Positions 33,883 to 43,686 of a stretch of DNA of 64,000 bases are shown here, one piece after another. Where the stretch lies: positions 14,204 to 78,203 of the forward strand of contig WELB01000313.1 in assembly GCA_009602725.1 (NCBI GenBank), written 5' to 3'. The number at the start of each line of letters is the position of its first letter. The stretch's first letter is position 1. The position numbers were made by a program, and so were the translations under genes. The stretch is from Spirogloea muscicola (taxonomy: Eukaryota; Streptophyta; Zygnematophyceae; Spirogloeales; Spirogloeaceae). The notes below the pieces were generated by a model, which worked only from the letters and a program-made list of their open reading frames with translations, was not told the DNA's origin and did not search any database.

Positions 33883-35720
33883 AATGGCGGAGCGTGCCGG
33901 CTCCCGGCGCACGACGCCGCCGAGGGCGCACCGCGGCAACGACTGGTTCGTCCCGCCGCCGCCATCCGGCATGCGCACCGAGGCCGTCTCCCTGGCCTTG
34001 GGGCCGGCCTCGCTTCCTCGCCCCGCGACCGCTTCCCAGCCGGCGCCTGAAGCGGCCGCGAGGCAGCTCGGGGTCTCCAGCCGCCGAGCTTGAGCTCAGT
34101 CCGGCCGCATCCGCTTCGAGGCCGAGGCTGCAGCTCGGGGGTTCAATCCGCGCTGGCAGCAGTGGAGCGCCGGCTGGTGATGCCCTTTCGTGTCGCCGTG
34201 TGACGGCGTGCAGGGAGCAGCTCTCGACTCGGAGCCGGGGCCCCAGCCCGCTGGTCAGAGCCCACTGCTGCGCACCTCCGACGGCTGAAGATTGCTCTCA
34301 ATCCTAAGCTACACTCATAGCCTCATACAGTGAATTGTAGACCCGCATTTACATTTTCCAATGCTCAGCTCGACCTGTAGTCCACGTAGTGAGATACTTC
34401 TCTTTCGTCGGCCTGATTATACACACCAAAAGCCAGATCCTTGACGACAATGTTATCTACGATCAGGAGAGGGGTACTTGTCCGGCTGCGGCAAGTTGCT
34501 GGTCAAGGGGCCAGCCAAGCCTGCGTGGCTCTGATGAGGAAGTACGGGCACTTTGTTGCTCCGGTGTGGCCGCAGCTCACGGCAAGCGAGGCAGTGCAAG
34601 CCCAGCTGGAGGCCCTGCGCAAGGTGGACCATCCCAGCGGCGACCTCGCTCTGGACGACTTCCTTGAGGTGCTTCTCCCTGGGATTAGATGACCCTTCAG
34701 CTCGGCATTAGCATTAGCACGGTCCGGTTATACATCTTCTATGGTGACCTTTTCGATTGAGTATGTCTGGTGTGTGCCGAAGCTGGAGTCTGGCTTTTGG
34801 CGAGGCAGGTCCTGTACAGGTTCGCGCTCATTGATCCCTTCTCCAAGGGCTCCCGCTACTTCGGCGAGCAGCTCAACGTGGCCTACTTCAGCCAATTCAG
34901 TGCCAAGTTCAGCCGGCACAGGTGCCTCTAGACCAGCTCTTCCAGGTTCGGGCTGGCCATATCCTGCCAGTGTGCACAACCTCTGCTGAGGGCTGCCTTC
35001 ATTGTAACACACCACCGGCTTCAAAGAAAATGATAGAGGGTCCCTATGTAGCATCTGGCATGTGATCGCTCCTTTACAGAAGAAGGGTGCAAGAGGGGTA
35101 CTTGGAGCACTGAAGCTCATCTCATTGCGGGATAGATGGAGTAGCTCTTGCCCACTTGACTCTTGTGACAAACATGTATACATGCTGCATTGATTGCTCA
35201 ACCAGCCACAAGATGCTTCTTGGCCTGGACGAGTACGAGGTGCTCAGCTCCCTTCACGTGTCGCAGGCAAGCCGTTACCCGAGCCAAACTCCTGGCGGGC
35301 ATGTTGAGCAAAGTTGTTTTCCAGGCTCTTGTCTGCCATGCCGTTGCGATGGTCACGTGGAGCGTGCATGACGGCCTGGTTCTAGTGTCGTTTGTATCTC
35401 AGTGAATCTTCTGAAGACCTGCTATTGCCGTCCTTGTCTGTTGTAGGATTCCTTCACTCAAAGGGTCCTCGGACAGAGCGGGCTTGCGACGGGGGTGTTC
35501 GTCTTCAACATGACCAAGGCATGTACAACTATGACCTGGTCAAGTGTGTTCCCAAGTGCTTACTGCATTGCTGACAATAACAACTATAATCGACCCTGCT
35601 GAGCAAGTGTGCAGGTCATAGGTGGGCACCAGCACATGTGCTGGATGACAGCCAGCTTGCTGCGGGATCCGTCAGCTGACTCCCCACCTTTGACAACCTG
35701 AGTCACGGGTCTTCCCTTCA
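33883..35720 (+). CDS. unrecognised multi-exon gene
   Basis: Not recognised. An ATG at 33883 follows a GGC run, as in other genes here, and opens MAERAGSRRTTPPRAHRGND (basic) to about 34080. Likely exons downstream: about 34105-34180, IRFEAEAAARGFNPRWQQW; about 34480-34668, ASQACVALMRKYGHFVAPVW and ALRKVDHPSGDLALDDFLE, followed by a GT; 34808-34921, preceded by an AG, VLYRFALIDPFSKGSRYFGE and LNVAYFSQFSAKFSRH; 35206-35268, SHKMLLGLDEYEVLSSLHVS; about 35449-35520, TQRVLGQSGLATGVFVFNMT. Introns are bounded by GT/AG, and the pieces between 34480 and 34921 join in frame (...DDFLE/VLYRFALID...). It is preceded by an N join, so the true start may be lost. Confidence 0.5.
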
Positions 35721-36560
35721 ATACTGGAAGCGCATGCTGCTGTTGTGCATAGGTCAAGGTAATATTCAGCAGTCTCTGCCAGCCTAATACAGGCCGCTTG
35801 GTGTACTATATTATCATCACATCATCATCATCATCATGAAGAAGGGCTTTGCATTGGAGACCATCAATCTCCTTGCTATTTTGAGGCACAAGCCCTCGTG
35901 GCCCTAAATTGCAAGTTTCTGTTGTGAAACGGGATGCTCCCATTTTCATATGAGACGAGCATTTGGCAAGCATGACCTCAAGCTTACCAAAGCAAGAGCT
36001 GGAAGAGTTTGATGTGCTGGGAAGCCCTTGATGCGTTGATATGGAGCATAATTTGTTGGTACGTTAGCATGCAGGCCCCAAAGCCTCTGCTCCTCAACTG
36101 CCTCACCATCCACGTCATAAGTGGCAGATAAGAAGCTCTTAGCCCCGTAGTTTGTCCTTGTTAAGATCAACGTCGTATCAGGGCCTAAGTTTGACACTTG
36201 CTCGATTGGTACTCCACGAAGCTGTGCACATGGGCAGTAAAAGAGCTACCTGCTTGATCTCCAATGGAAAAGTAAGTGGCTGGTAGGCATTGAAATGGAG
36301 GGGACGACAGCCAGGAAGCTGGCCCAGAACCTGGGTCCAGCTCAGACATGTCTGACGTGTCTATATAAGATACTCTGCTAGTTCACCGACGACATGCAGG
36401 TGGCTGTGAAGCCAGTCCTGAAGACTTGACGAGGTCCAGGGGAAGCTCCCAGATGTAGTAACAGCTGCTTGTACAATGCAAATGGTAGGGAAGCACATTT
36501 CCAAACCCCAGTAAAATGTCATGATTTCGGTGGTTGTTTTGACGGATAATTAATGTCGAT
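35721..36560. other. AT-rich spacer
   Basis: No gene recognised. It includes a short (ATC)n tract at about 35814-35837 and probably the 3' UTR of the upstream gene. Confidence 0.45.
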
Positions 36561-36574
36561 GAGCACGAACAACG

Positions 36575-36830
36575 AGACAATCACACAGTGAGGGCTGTGG
36601 AAAGCTAGTCCCGAAAGGATGGACAAGGTCCAAGCTGGAAATGCTGGAATAGCGGTTTCTTCGCTTGTTACGGGCCAGGATAGAGAAGGCGCGCGGTGCG
36701 CATGAAATTGAAAGGGAGGCCAATACTAGCCTCACAAACGTCCTGCTAACTGGGTAATGAGCTGGCTAAGGGTGACACTAAATATCCCCAAGTGAGCACA
36801 TGCATATCTGACAAGCTACACTGAGGAGCC
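36575..36830 (-). mobile_element. LINE family B 3' end, degraded
   Basis: Minus-strand family B UTR (GAGAAGGCGCGCGGTGCGCA at 36684-36703, then AAATTGAAAGGGAGGCC) with a degraded coding signature near 36795-36815. A decayed hairpin tail lies at about 36592-36612. It matches 60955-61140 in the same orientation. Confidence 0.65.
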
Positions 36831-36869
36831 AAACCACCACCACAGGATAGAGCAAAGAAGGTAAGTGCT

Positions 36870-36950
36870 CGCCCATTGAGTATAGGGGCTAGAAAAGCCA
36901 GCCCAAAAAAGAATCAACAGAGGACGAGAAGGGGGCAAAGCCCCCAAAAA
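36870..36950 (-). mobile_element. LINE family A 3' tail
   Basis: ATTGAGTATAGGGGCTAGAA (inverted terminus and hairpin at about 36876-36910) and the start of the family A 3' UTR, breaking off into GC-rich unique sequence at about 36945. Confidence 0.7.
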
Positions 36951-37315
36951 GCGTGGCTCCGACGGGGCGGCTTTGACGGCACCCCGTGGGCTCCGAACGA
37001 CGCGGGGAACCAGCCGATGGCCCGACGCTCCCCAGGCGCCCGACGACGCTTCCGCCCTTCCCATCGCCCGACGATCTGAGGCCAAGGGTGGGTGGGGGGG
37101 ACCGGGCGCCGATCACGGCCGTCCGGCGCCCGCGCGTTGGACGCGTGGCGCGCCACGGGCACGCGATGCGTCCGACGTGGCGCGGAGAGGAGGGAGGGAG
37201 GAGGGGTGGCTTTTGTCCGCCGCGCCCCCCATTCTGATCGCCATTCCAACAGGCCCGCCGCCGCCGCCACCGCCGCCGTGATNCCGCCTCCGCAGCCGCC
37301 GCCGCCGCGGCCGCG
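36951..37315. promoter_or_regulatory. GC-rich upstream region of DTC with a join
   Basis: GC-rich sequence ending in CCG repeats (37257-37280) and a single N at 37283, only 33 bases before the start codon of the carrier gene. Promoter and 5' UTR are expected, but the join makes this uncertain. Confidence 0.4.
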
Positions 37316-39449
37316 ATGGCGGAGCCCCCCAAACGATCCGCGGCGGGCGCGGCGTGGTCGGCATCCAAGCCGTTCATCAACGGCGGGCTGGCCGGCATGG
37401 GCGCCACCTGCGTCATCCAGCCGATCGACATGGTCAAGGTCCGGCGCAAGCTCCGCCCCGGCCGGCCATGGATCTCGCTATGGCGAGACGGCCGGGGCCT
37501 GACCAGCCTCTCTTTGCCGATCCGCCGCCGCAGGTTAGGATCCAGCTCGGCCAGGGCTCCTTCACGCAGGTCACGCAGAACGTGCTCAAGAACGACGGCG
37601 TCGCCGGGTTCTACAAGGTGCGCTGCCATCGTCCAGACATTCGATTACACCGCTGTCGCTGCGGCCCCTGGAGCCGAGGCGCGGCTCAGAAGGATGTCGC
37701 CAGCAGACAGCAAGTCCATTGCGCAATTAGGCAGAGGTAGCAGCCGTCATCCCGCAGCAACAATGGTGCAGCTGCTTGCGTGGCCGCCGAGGCTGATGGA
37801 CGCCATGCTGGGTGGTGGGGGATCTCGTTGGGCTGCACGTTGCGCGTGCTACAGGGCCTTTCTGCAGGGCTGCTCCGCCAGGCTACCTACACGACCGCGC
37901 GCCTGGGGAGCTTCCGGTCAGTCGCTGCATCTCTGCCTGGCCATGGGGTTTGTGCTATGGCCTCTTTGCACCAACACTAATTAGCGGACTGTGAGCACGT
38001 CCATGTCAATGTGGGATGTCCTGCAAGCATAGCCAATGCCGGCTGGAAGAGGCTCGAATGACTCCTGCTTCCACAGCTACTGCAGCAGTTTGCTGACGTG
38101 CGTGTGGGGGCATGGTGGCGCTCTCCTTCTTCAGAGCATTGACGTGGTTGCTTGGCTGCCGCAGGCTCCTGACTGCAAAGGCCGTCGCTGCCAATGACGG
38201 CAAGCCCCTGCCGCTGTACCAGAAGGCCGTCTGTGGCCTGACGGCGGGTGCGATAGGCGCCGTGGTGGGCAGCCCTGCAGACCTGGCGCTTATCCGCATG
38301 CAGTCTGACAACACACTGCCCATGGCACAGCGCCGCCACTATCAGAATGCGTTCCATGCACTCTATCGTATAGCAGCCGACGAGGGCGTATTGGCGCTCT
38401 GGAAAGGGGCCGGCCCCACCGTTGTCCGGGCCATGGCACTCAACATGGGCATGCTTGCGTCATACGATCAAAGCGTGGAGTTCTTCCGTGACAACCTGGG
38501 CACTGGCGAGATCACTACCGTGATTGGTGAGCAGAACTGCCATGCCTGCCTGTGATTTGGCCAAGCAGTTCAGGCACCTCAAGATCGTGAGAGGGTCTGG
38601 GTTTAAGCCAATGTCCCACTCGATCAAAGTGGTGGCTTGATGTGCAGGACTCTGCGCTGCTATGAAGACCTGAAACATGTGTCGTAGAGCTGGAAAGATC
38701 TCATCAGAGCATGTGACAGTTGAGACCTGCAGACCAATGTATGCATTATAGGCTCATATAGGAGAAGGACAGTCTTGTAGTCCTTTCTTGTGTGTAGGAG
38801 CTAAGGGCCTCCATCTCCCTTCCTTGGATCCTCAGGCGCCAGCTCCATATCAGGCTTCTTCGCAGCTGCTTGCAGTCTGCCTTTTGACTATGTGAAAACA
38901 CAAATCCAGAAGATGCAGCCAGGGCCGGATGGGAAATTGCCATACTCAGGTTCGCTCGACTGCGCTGCCAAGACCCTCGCAAGCGGCGGGCCCCTGAAAT
39001 TCTACACGGGCTTTGGCACCTACTGTGTTCGGATTGCGCCTCATGTGATGGTGAGATCTTCGCTCGTTATCTTGCCGAAGCACTAGCCCTCAGTGAGATG
39101 CTTGACTCCGAAGTGACAGTGACCTGCAACGTTATGCAGGATCTTCTACTTAGCTCGTCATCTTAGGGCAGTCGCCTACATTGTATGGTCCATTACATCA
39201 CGTAGAGTGAAGCAAGGCTGGCAACCAAGCACTGCAAGACACAGCACCCTAGAGGACCACTTCTGTAGTACCCTGACCTGAGCAGGTGCAGCTCGTTGCG
39301 TCTGCTCCAGTCGGCAGTGTGTGCAGACTGCTGGGGCTTCTGAACCGTGGAGTTCTCACACTGGCTGTCATGTTTGGACATGCCCCTTGCAGATGACCTG
39401 GATTTTCCTCAACCAGATCGGGAAGCTGCAGAAACAGATTGGCATCTAG
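37316..39449 (+). CDS. DTC: mitochondrial 2-oxoglutarate/malate carrier (DTC)
   Basis: Mitochondrial carrier family protein of the plant dicarboxylate/tricarboxylate carrier type. It exchanges 2-oxoglutarate, malate, citrate and similar acids across the inner membrane. Exons: 37316-37438, MAEPPKRSAAG and ATCVIQPIDMVK; 37532-37616, VRIQLGQGSFTQVTQNVLKN; about 37850-37915, GLSAGLLRQATYTTARLGSF; about 38165-38526, NDGKPLPLYQKAVCGLTAGA, GSPADLALIRMQSDNTLP and ALWKGAGPTVVRAMALNMGM; about 38835-39050, AACSLPFDYVKTQIQKMQPG and SGGPLKFYTGFGTYCVRIAP; 39392-39449, MTWIFLNQIGKLQKQIGI-stop. All three repeat signatures are intact (PIDMVK, PADLAL, PFDYVK). It converges on COX17. Confidence 0.95.
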
Positions 39450-40505
39450 TGCGTCACTTGAGTTGCGCGGGCGCGTCAACAGTCGCCATTCTTAGTGACG
39501 GTCTCCTCAGCGGCTTCTTCTGCTCATTACAGTCTACCTTCCACACCCAGCTTGACCCTTAATCTTTGGGATCCTTGAATCTGCTCTTCAGCAGCTTCAC
39601 AGAGTGGACGCCTCTGTGGCAACCCTTGCTTTGTCCGACGATAGGTGCTCACTTAGCAGAGTTTTGCCCCAGCGTAAATCCTTCATTATTGTCAGACCCA
39701 CGTCTTGTTGCGCGCTGCTTTCTGTGCTCGTTCCTCAATCTGCAAGCATTGGAGCTCTTCGTACTGTCTGTGTGTGGTTGTCTACTTCACCAATGGCATG
39801 CCACCATACAACGCTCGGTCACGTTCCCTTGATCAGACTGAAGGCCTTGATGAAGCTTGATCTGGCAGCTGTGCCAAATGAGTAAGGCTGCAACTAACAA
39901 TCACATGCAAGTTGAGAAAGTGGTCCCATGGCTTTGAGGTACTCTTGGTTCTCAACACCAAGGCTGCAGCTAATATTGTCGAGTACCTCAATCTTGCATG
40001 GCTAGTCCTAGCAGTGACACTGCCTCTCCAAGTCCACTGCACCCTGCCTGCCAAGGGTGCTCCTCCTGCAGAGGCCTCACTAGGACTGCTTTGTGATTAT
40101 AGTTCCACGGCTCCTGTGAGTATCATACATATCAAGGACATCAATGGTCATTGTGAAGTGGAAGTGGCAAGCATGCATGGGTGGTGCCATCATCAGCTTC
40201 TGTGTCACTCTAGGTCAGAGATAATTGAACATCACATGATGATTAAACAGGCCCAAATTATTTGAGCAACAAGCGGCCAACTCGCTGCAGAAAATTGAGG
40301 TGTTACACTAAATTTTCTGTCGTATCACCTAATGAATGAATCGCTGCCTTGGCAAAGGCCCAATATCATATGATCAATAAGTGCCAGACTTGCTGCAGGA
40401 AATTGAGGTGCATGAGCAGCTGAGTATCGTGTAGAATGTACAACAAGATTCTGCTCTGAACGTCGTAGCAAAGGCTGTCGGCGGCAAGTGGCGGGGTGGC
40501 ATGCT
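39450..40505. other. convergent spacer, DTC/COX17
   Basis: About 1 kb with short ORFs only. Two similar short stretches near 40270-40300 and 40385-40415 (CTTGCTGCAGGAAATTGAGG and a relative) suggest a small local duplication. No gene seen. Confidence 0.5.
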
Positions 40506-40675
40506 TCAGACCCGGAAGCCTTCGGAGTGGAGGCAGGCCTTGTGCGCCTCAATGAGCCGTCGGCACTCCTCAGCCTCCGGGCCGCGCTCGGCGACGCACT
40601 CGTCGCGCGCGCGCTTTGTCTCAGGACAAGCGCAGCAGATCTTCTTCTTGGTCATCGGGGTGGAGCTCTCGGAAC
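40506..40675 (-). CDS. COX17: COX17 copper chaperone, last exon
   Basis: Small intermembrane-space chaperone that passes copper to Sco1 and Cox11 for cytochrome c oxidase. The exon reads MTKKKICCACPETK, then ARDECVAERGPEAEECRRLI and EAHKACLHSEGFRV-stop (TGA 40506-40508). It shows the Cys-Cys copper site and the twin CX9C pair (C-PETKRARDE-C and C-RRLIEAHKA-C). An acceptor AG directly upstream of 40675 suggests that a short first exon lies in the GC-rich region towards RPB11. It is not found with confidence; alternatively translation starts at the internal ATG before TKKK. Confidence 0.9.
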
Positions 40676-41386
40676 CTGCGCAGTGATGGGGCAGTGGATG
40701 TTGATCCAAGCTTTCTGCGCCTCAGCTGTGGGCTGCTAATCGCGGCCAGTGCAATTACTGGAAGCACACGGATCTGCCAGCGCTACTCAAGCCTGTTGCA
40801 TCGCAGGCCCACACGGAGAAGCGAGCAATCTTGTGGGTGCCGCAGGATCCGGCTCGTGGCCAGGGTCCGAGGCGGAGCCAAGCGCTTCCTCGGTGGCAGA
40901 GCTGGTAAAGGCGGAGACGATCTAGCGTTCGTGGGCGCCCACTTGAAGGCGAGAACAGGGCAGGTCGAGGCAAGAGGGGAGGTAAGAGGAGGAGAAGGGG
41001 GGGCGGAGGCCGCGTGGGAGGGCCCTCCTGTGTCTTGGTTTCTAGCGGGACTTCGGGTCACCTTGCGTTGGCGTCGGCGTTGGCGCCGGCAGGGCGGCGG
41101 CGGCCGACAGGGGAGCTCCCTCCGAGCGCGCCGGCCCGAACATGACCGCTGCCGGCGGCGGCGACGGCGGCGGCGGCGGCCGCGGCGATCGCCGCCGCGA
41201 TCGCCGCCACCGCCGCCACCACCGCCGCCGCGGGCTCGGGAGCAACACTCCAAGCTTGTGGGAGCTGGTGATTCAGCAGCCCTCCATAAAACCCCGGAAG
41301 CCCACCAAAACCCCCCCCTCACCACCCCCTCTCCTTCCCCTCTAGCCATTCTGCCCTTCACTCCCCGGACGGAGGCCGTGGTTGCG

Positions 41387-41417
<31 letters not shown>

Positions 41418-41515
41418 CGGGCGCAACGTTGGCGTGTTTTCGCTCCTCGCGGCCCTCGTGGGGCAGTGGGGCCGGCGGCGGCGGCGGCGGCGGTGGCAGA
41501 GTGTTGGGCGCTGCC
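40676..41515. promoter_or_regulatory. GC-rich head-to-head region, COX17/RPB11
   Basis: Divergent 5' region, GC-rich from about 40860, with (GGC/CCG)n at about 41155-41232, 41385-41425 and 41473-41500. It must hold the 5' parts of both genes. Long ORFs on both strands here come from the repeats. Confidence 0.5.
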
Positions 41516-42779
41516 ATGAATGCACCGGACCGCTATGAGCGCTTTGTCGTTCCCGACGGCGTCAAGAAGTGAGAGCTTACCCCTTCCTGATGGCCGTGCT
41601 CCGTCTGGCTCCATCGCCGAGCTGCGGCAGCGTCGGCACCCAGCTGCAGTAGAGGCCCGACCTTGCGCGGGCTGCACCTGCAGGGTGACGTACACGCGCG
41701 ACACCAAGGTGCTCAATGCCGCCATGTTCGTCCTCCAGCGCGAGGACCACACCGTCGGCAACCTCATCCGCATGTAAGCCGCCAGCCATGGACGTGGAGA
41801 CGCACGGTCCTTGGCTTGTTCGCTGTACTCCTGCAACGGCGCCTGCCCACGATATCATGCAGAAGCTAGGAGTTTGATTGAGGTCAAAAGTTTCATGATC
41901 ATGTGCAAGGTGTCACGACTCAGGACTCAGGGTTGAGGGGTAGAGTTCACGAGGATTTACATTTGATATCTGAAATCGAAGACGAGAGCCATCATAGTCC
42001 ACCCTCACAATGCCTGCCAGGTCCTGATAATGCCTCGGTGTTCAATGCAGGCAGCTGCACCGAGACCCCGCCGTGCTTTTCGCGGCCTACCAGGTCCCTC
42101 ACCCTCATTCGTACAACATAAACATGAAGGTACACTTTTATCCTTACGCAGCAAGATATTCATAATTTCTCCAACACTTCCGAGCATGCCCTGCTGTAGA
42201 AGGAAGCGTGGGCAGTGCTTAGTCAGTCCTAATAGCCGCTTTTCAACAGGGCTCAGGGCTCAGGGTCTAGGCTTGAGGGGTCTGGCGATTACAAAGGCAT
42301 GCGTTGCTTTCTGTCACATTGGTAGCTGATGTGCCAGCAAGGACTTGCATTGAGAAGTAACAGCAGTTCAAGTGGCTGGGAATTGCCGATTGCCCCCGGC
42401 TGACTTGACTTCATGACTTCTTGTACTGTGGACACGGCCTTCCAGATCCAGACGACAAGCCAGTCATCACCCACGCAGGCCTACACGCAGGCTATCGACG
42501 ACCTGCAGAAGGAGCTGGACGACCTGCGCCTGGCATTCGAGGTTTGCAGGCTTCATCCTAGGGGCACTGCATACATGCGCACTTGCGGCAATGTGGTAGA
42601 AAGTAGATGCTAAAAGTGCTATGGCTCACTTTCTTGGCAGTTACTTCAGAATTCCAGAAGTAAAAATGTGTCAAGAGCTGCGTAGAATCTCATATATGCG
42701 TTTTGTTGGCTGAAATGCTCGCCTTTGATTGTTCCTTGTGCAGGCTGAAGTGGATGCCAAGGAGAGGGAGTATTATTGA
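41516..42779 (+). CDS. RPB11: RNA polymerase II subunit RPB11
   Basis: Small core subunit that dimerises with RPB3 in RNA polymerase II, and in plants also in Pol IV and Pol V. Five exons: 41516-41568, [18 protein letters not shown]; about 41685-41773, [20 protein letters not shown] and [10 protein letters not shown]; about 42051-42126, [20 protein letters not shown]; about 42447-42542, [18 protein letters not shown] and [13 protein letters not shown]; 42744-42779, [11 protein letters not shown]-stop. Length and the alpha-like dimerisation motif DHTVGN fit the family. The start follows a GGC-rich leader. It converges on the ABC1 kinase gene. Confidence 0.95.
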
Positions 42780-43686
42780 GCCAGTAAGCTGGCAAGAGGA
42801 GGAGCTCATTCTCTTGCAGTGGAGCTTGACTGACCTGCTTAGGGAGAGCCAATTGCGTTCAAGAAGGACAAGGTCAGGTCAAGCTACATGGAGCTCAAGG
42901 CGTCCATAAGAGATCCTTGACCAGGGTTCTTGCGACCTTCACACAAAATAGGGCTGGCGCATGCAACAGAGTTACAGCCCTGAAATTGGCCAATTCAGAC
43001 TCCCTCCACGCACGGCGCTTATCCACCCTCTGCACAGAGCCGCGGATGGTCGATGCCACCAACATTGGCTGCGAAGATGACTTCTGATTTAAAGTGGCAA
43101 ATCTTGAAGGTGCAGGTTCAGAGAGCGGCACTGTATTCAGTCTGTCAACTTGGACGTGGACCTCTTCACAACAACGAGAGTGGCAGTGCATGGCGGCGAT
43201 AGTGGCACCAAGCGTCACTCGATGCCCGTGCTCAGACGCAAGTACCACATCTGCACAAGGCGCTGCTTTTTGTGGCACTGAAGACATTACACACTGGCCT
43301 TGTGATAATTACCCGTTGGCAGATGCTGGGAGTCGTCCAAGTCAGGCCTTGAAGGCCCGTTGACATGTCACAGGCGTCTTCGGTGCCGGAACGTCCGTCG
43401 GAGGCTGTGCTCCTCACTTAAACTCCTGCTAGCCTTGGTGTGTATGCCTGGCCCATGGAGCTCGTGGGTACAAGCCCGTGTCAGATATCAATATGAGACT
43501 AGAAAAGGGGTCGCCCATAGCAAAGCATCTAAATCAAGTGCAACTTTTGATGCACACATCACCAAAACAAGTTGAAGTATTAACTCGAAGATAGACAGAA
43601 GCTTGAGTGGGGCGGTTGATGTAAATGATGCAAAGTGACGTGACAACATGCAGCAGTCAGTGACCAGCATCGGCAATACGGTTTGA
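42780..43686. other. convergent spacer, RPB11/ABC1K
   Basis: About 0.9 kb with no recognised coding region; several short ORFs lack family resemblance. Presumably contains both 3' UTRs. Confidence 0.5.

Noticed and set aside
35814-35837. CRISPR-like or tandem array suspicion
   Set aside because: Only a short (ATC)n microsatellite. No spaced direct repeats occur in the window, which is clearly eukaryotic.
41042-41517. Long Pro/Arg/Ala-rich ORFs on both strands near RPB11
   Set aside because: They translate GGC/CCG repeats in all frames; no conserved domain. Some of the region is probably promoter and 5' UTR.
42246-42290. Second telomere-like block (CTCAGGGCTCAGGGTCTAGG)
   Set aside because: Units do not match TTTAGGG; it is a short CTCAGGG-like repeat in an RPB11 intron.
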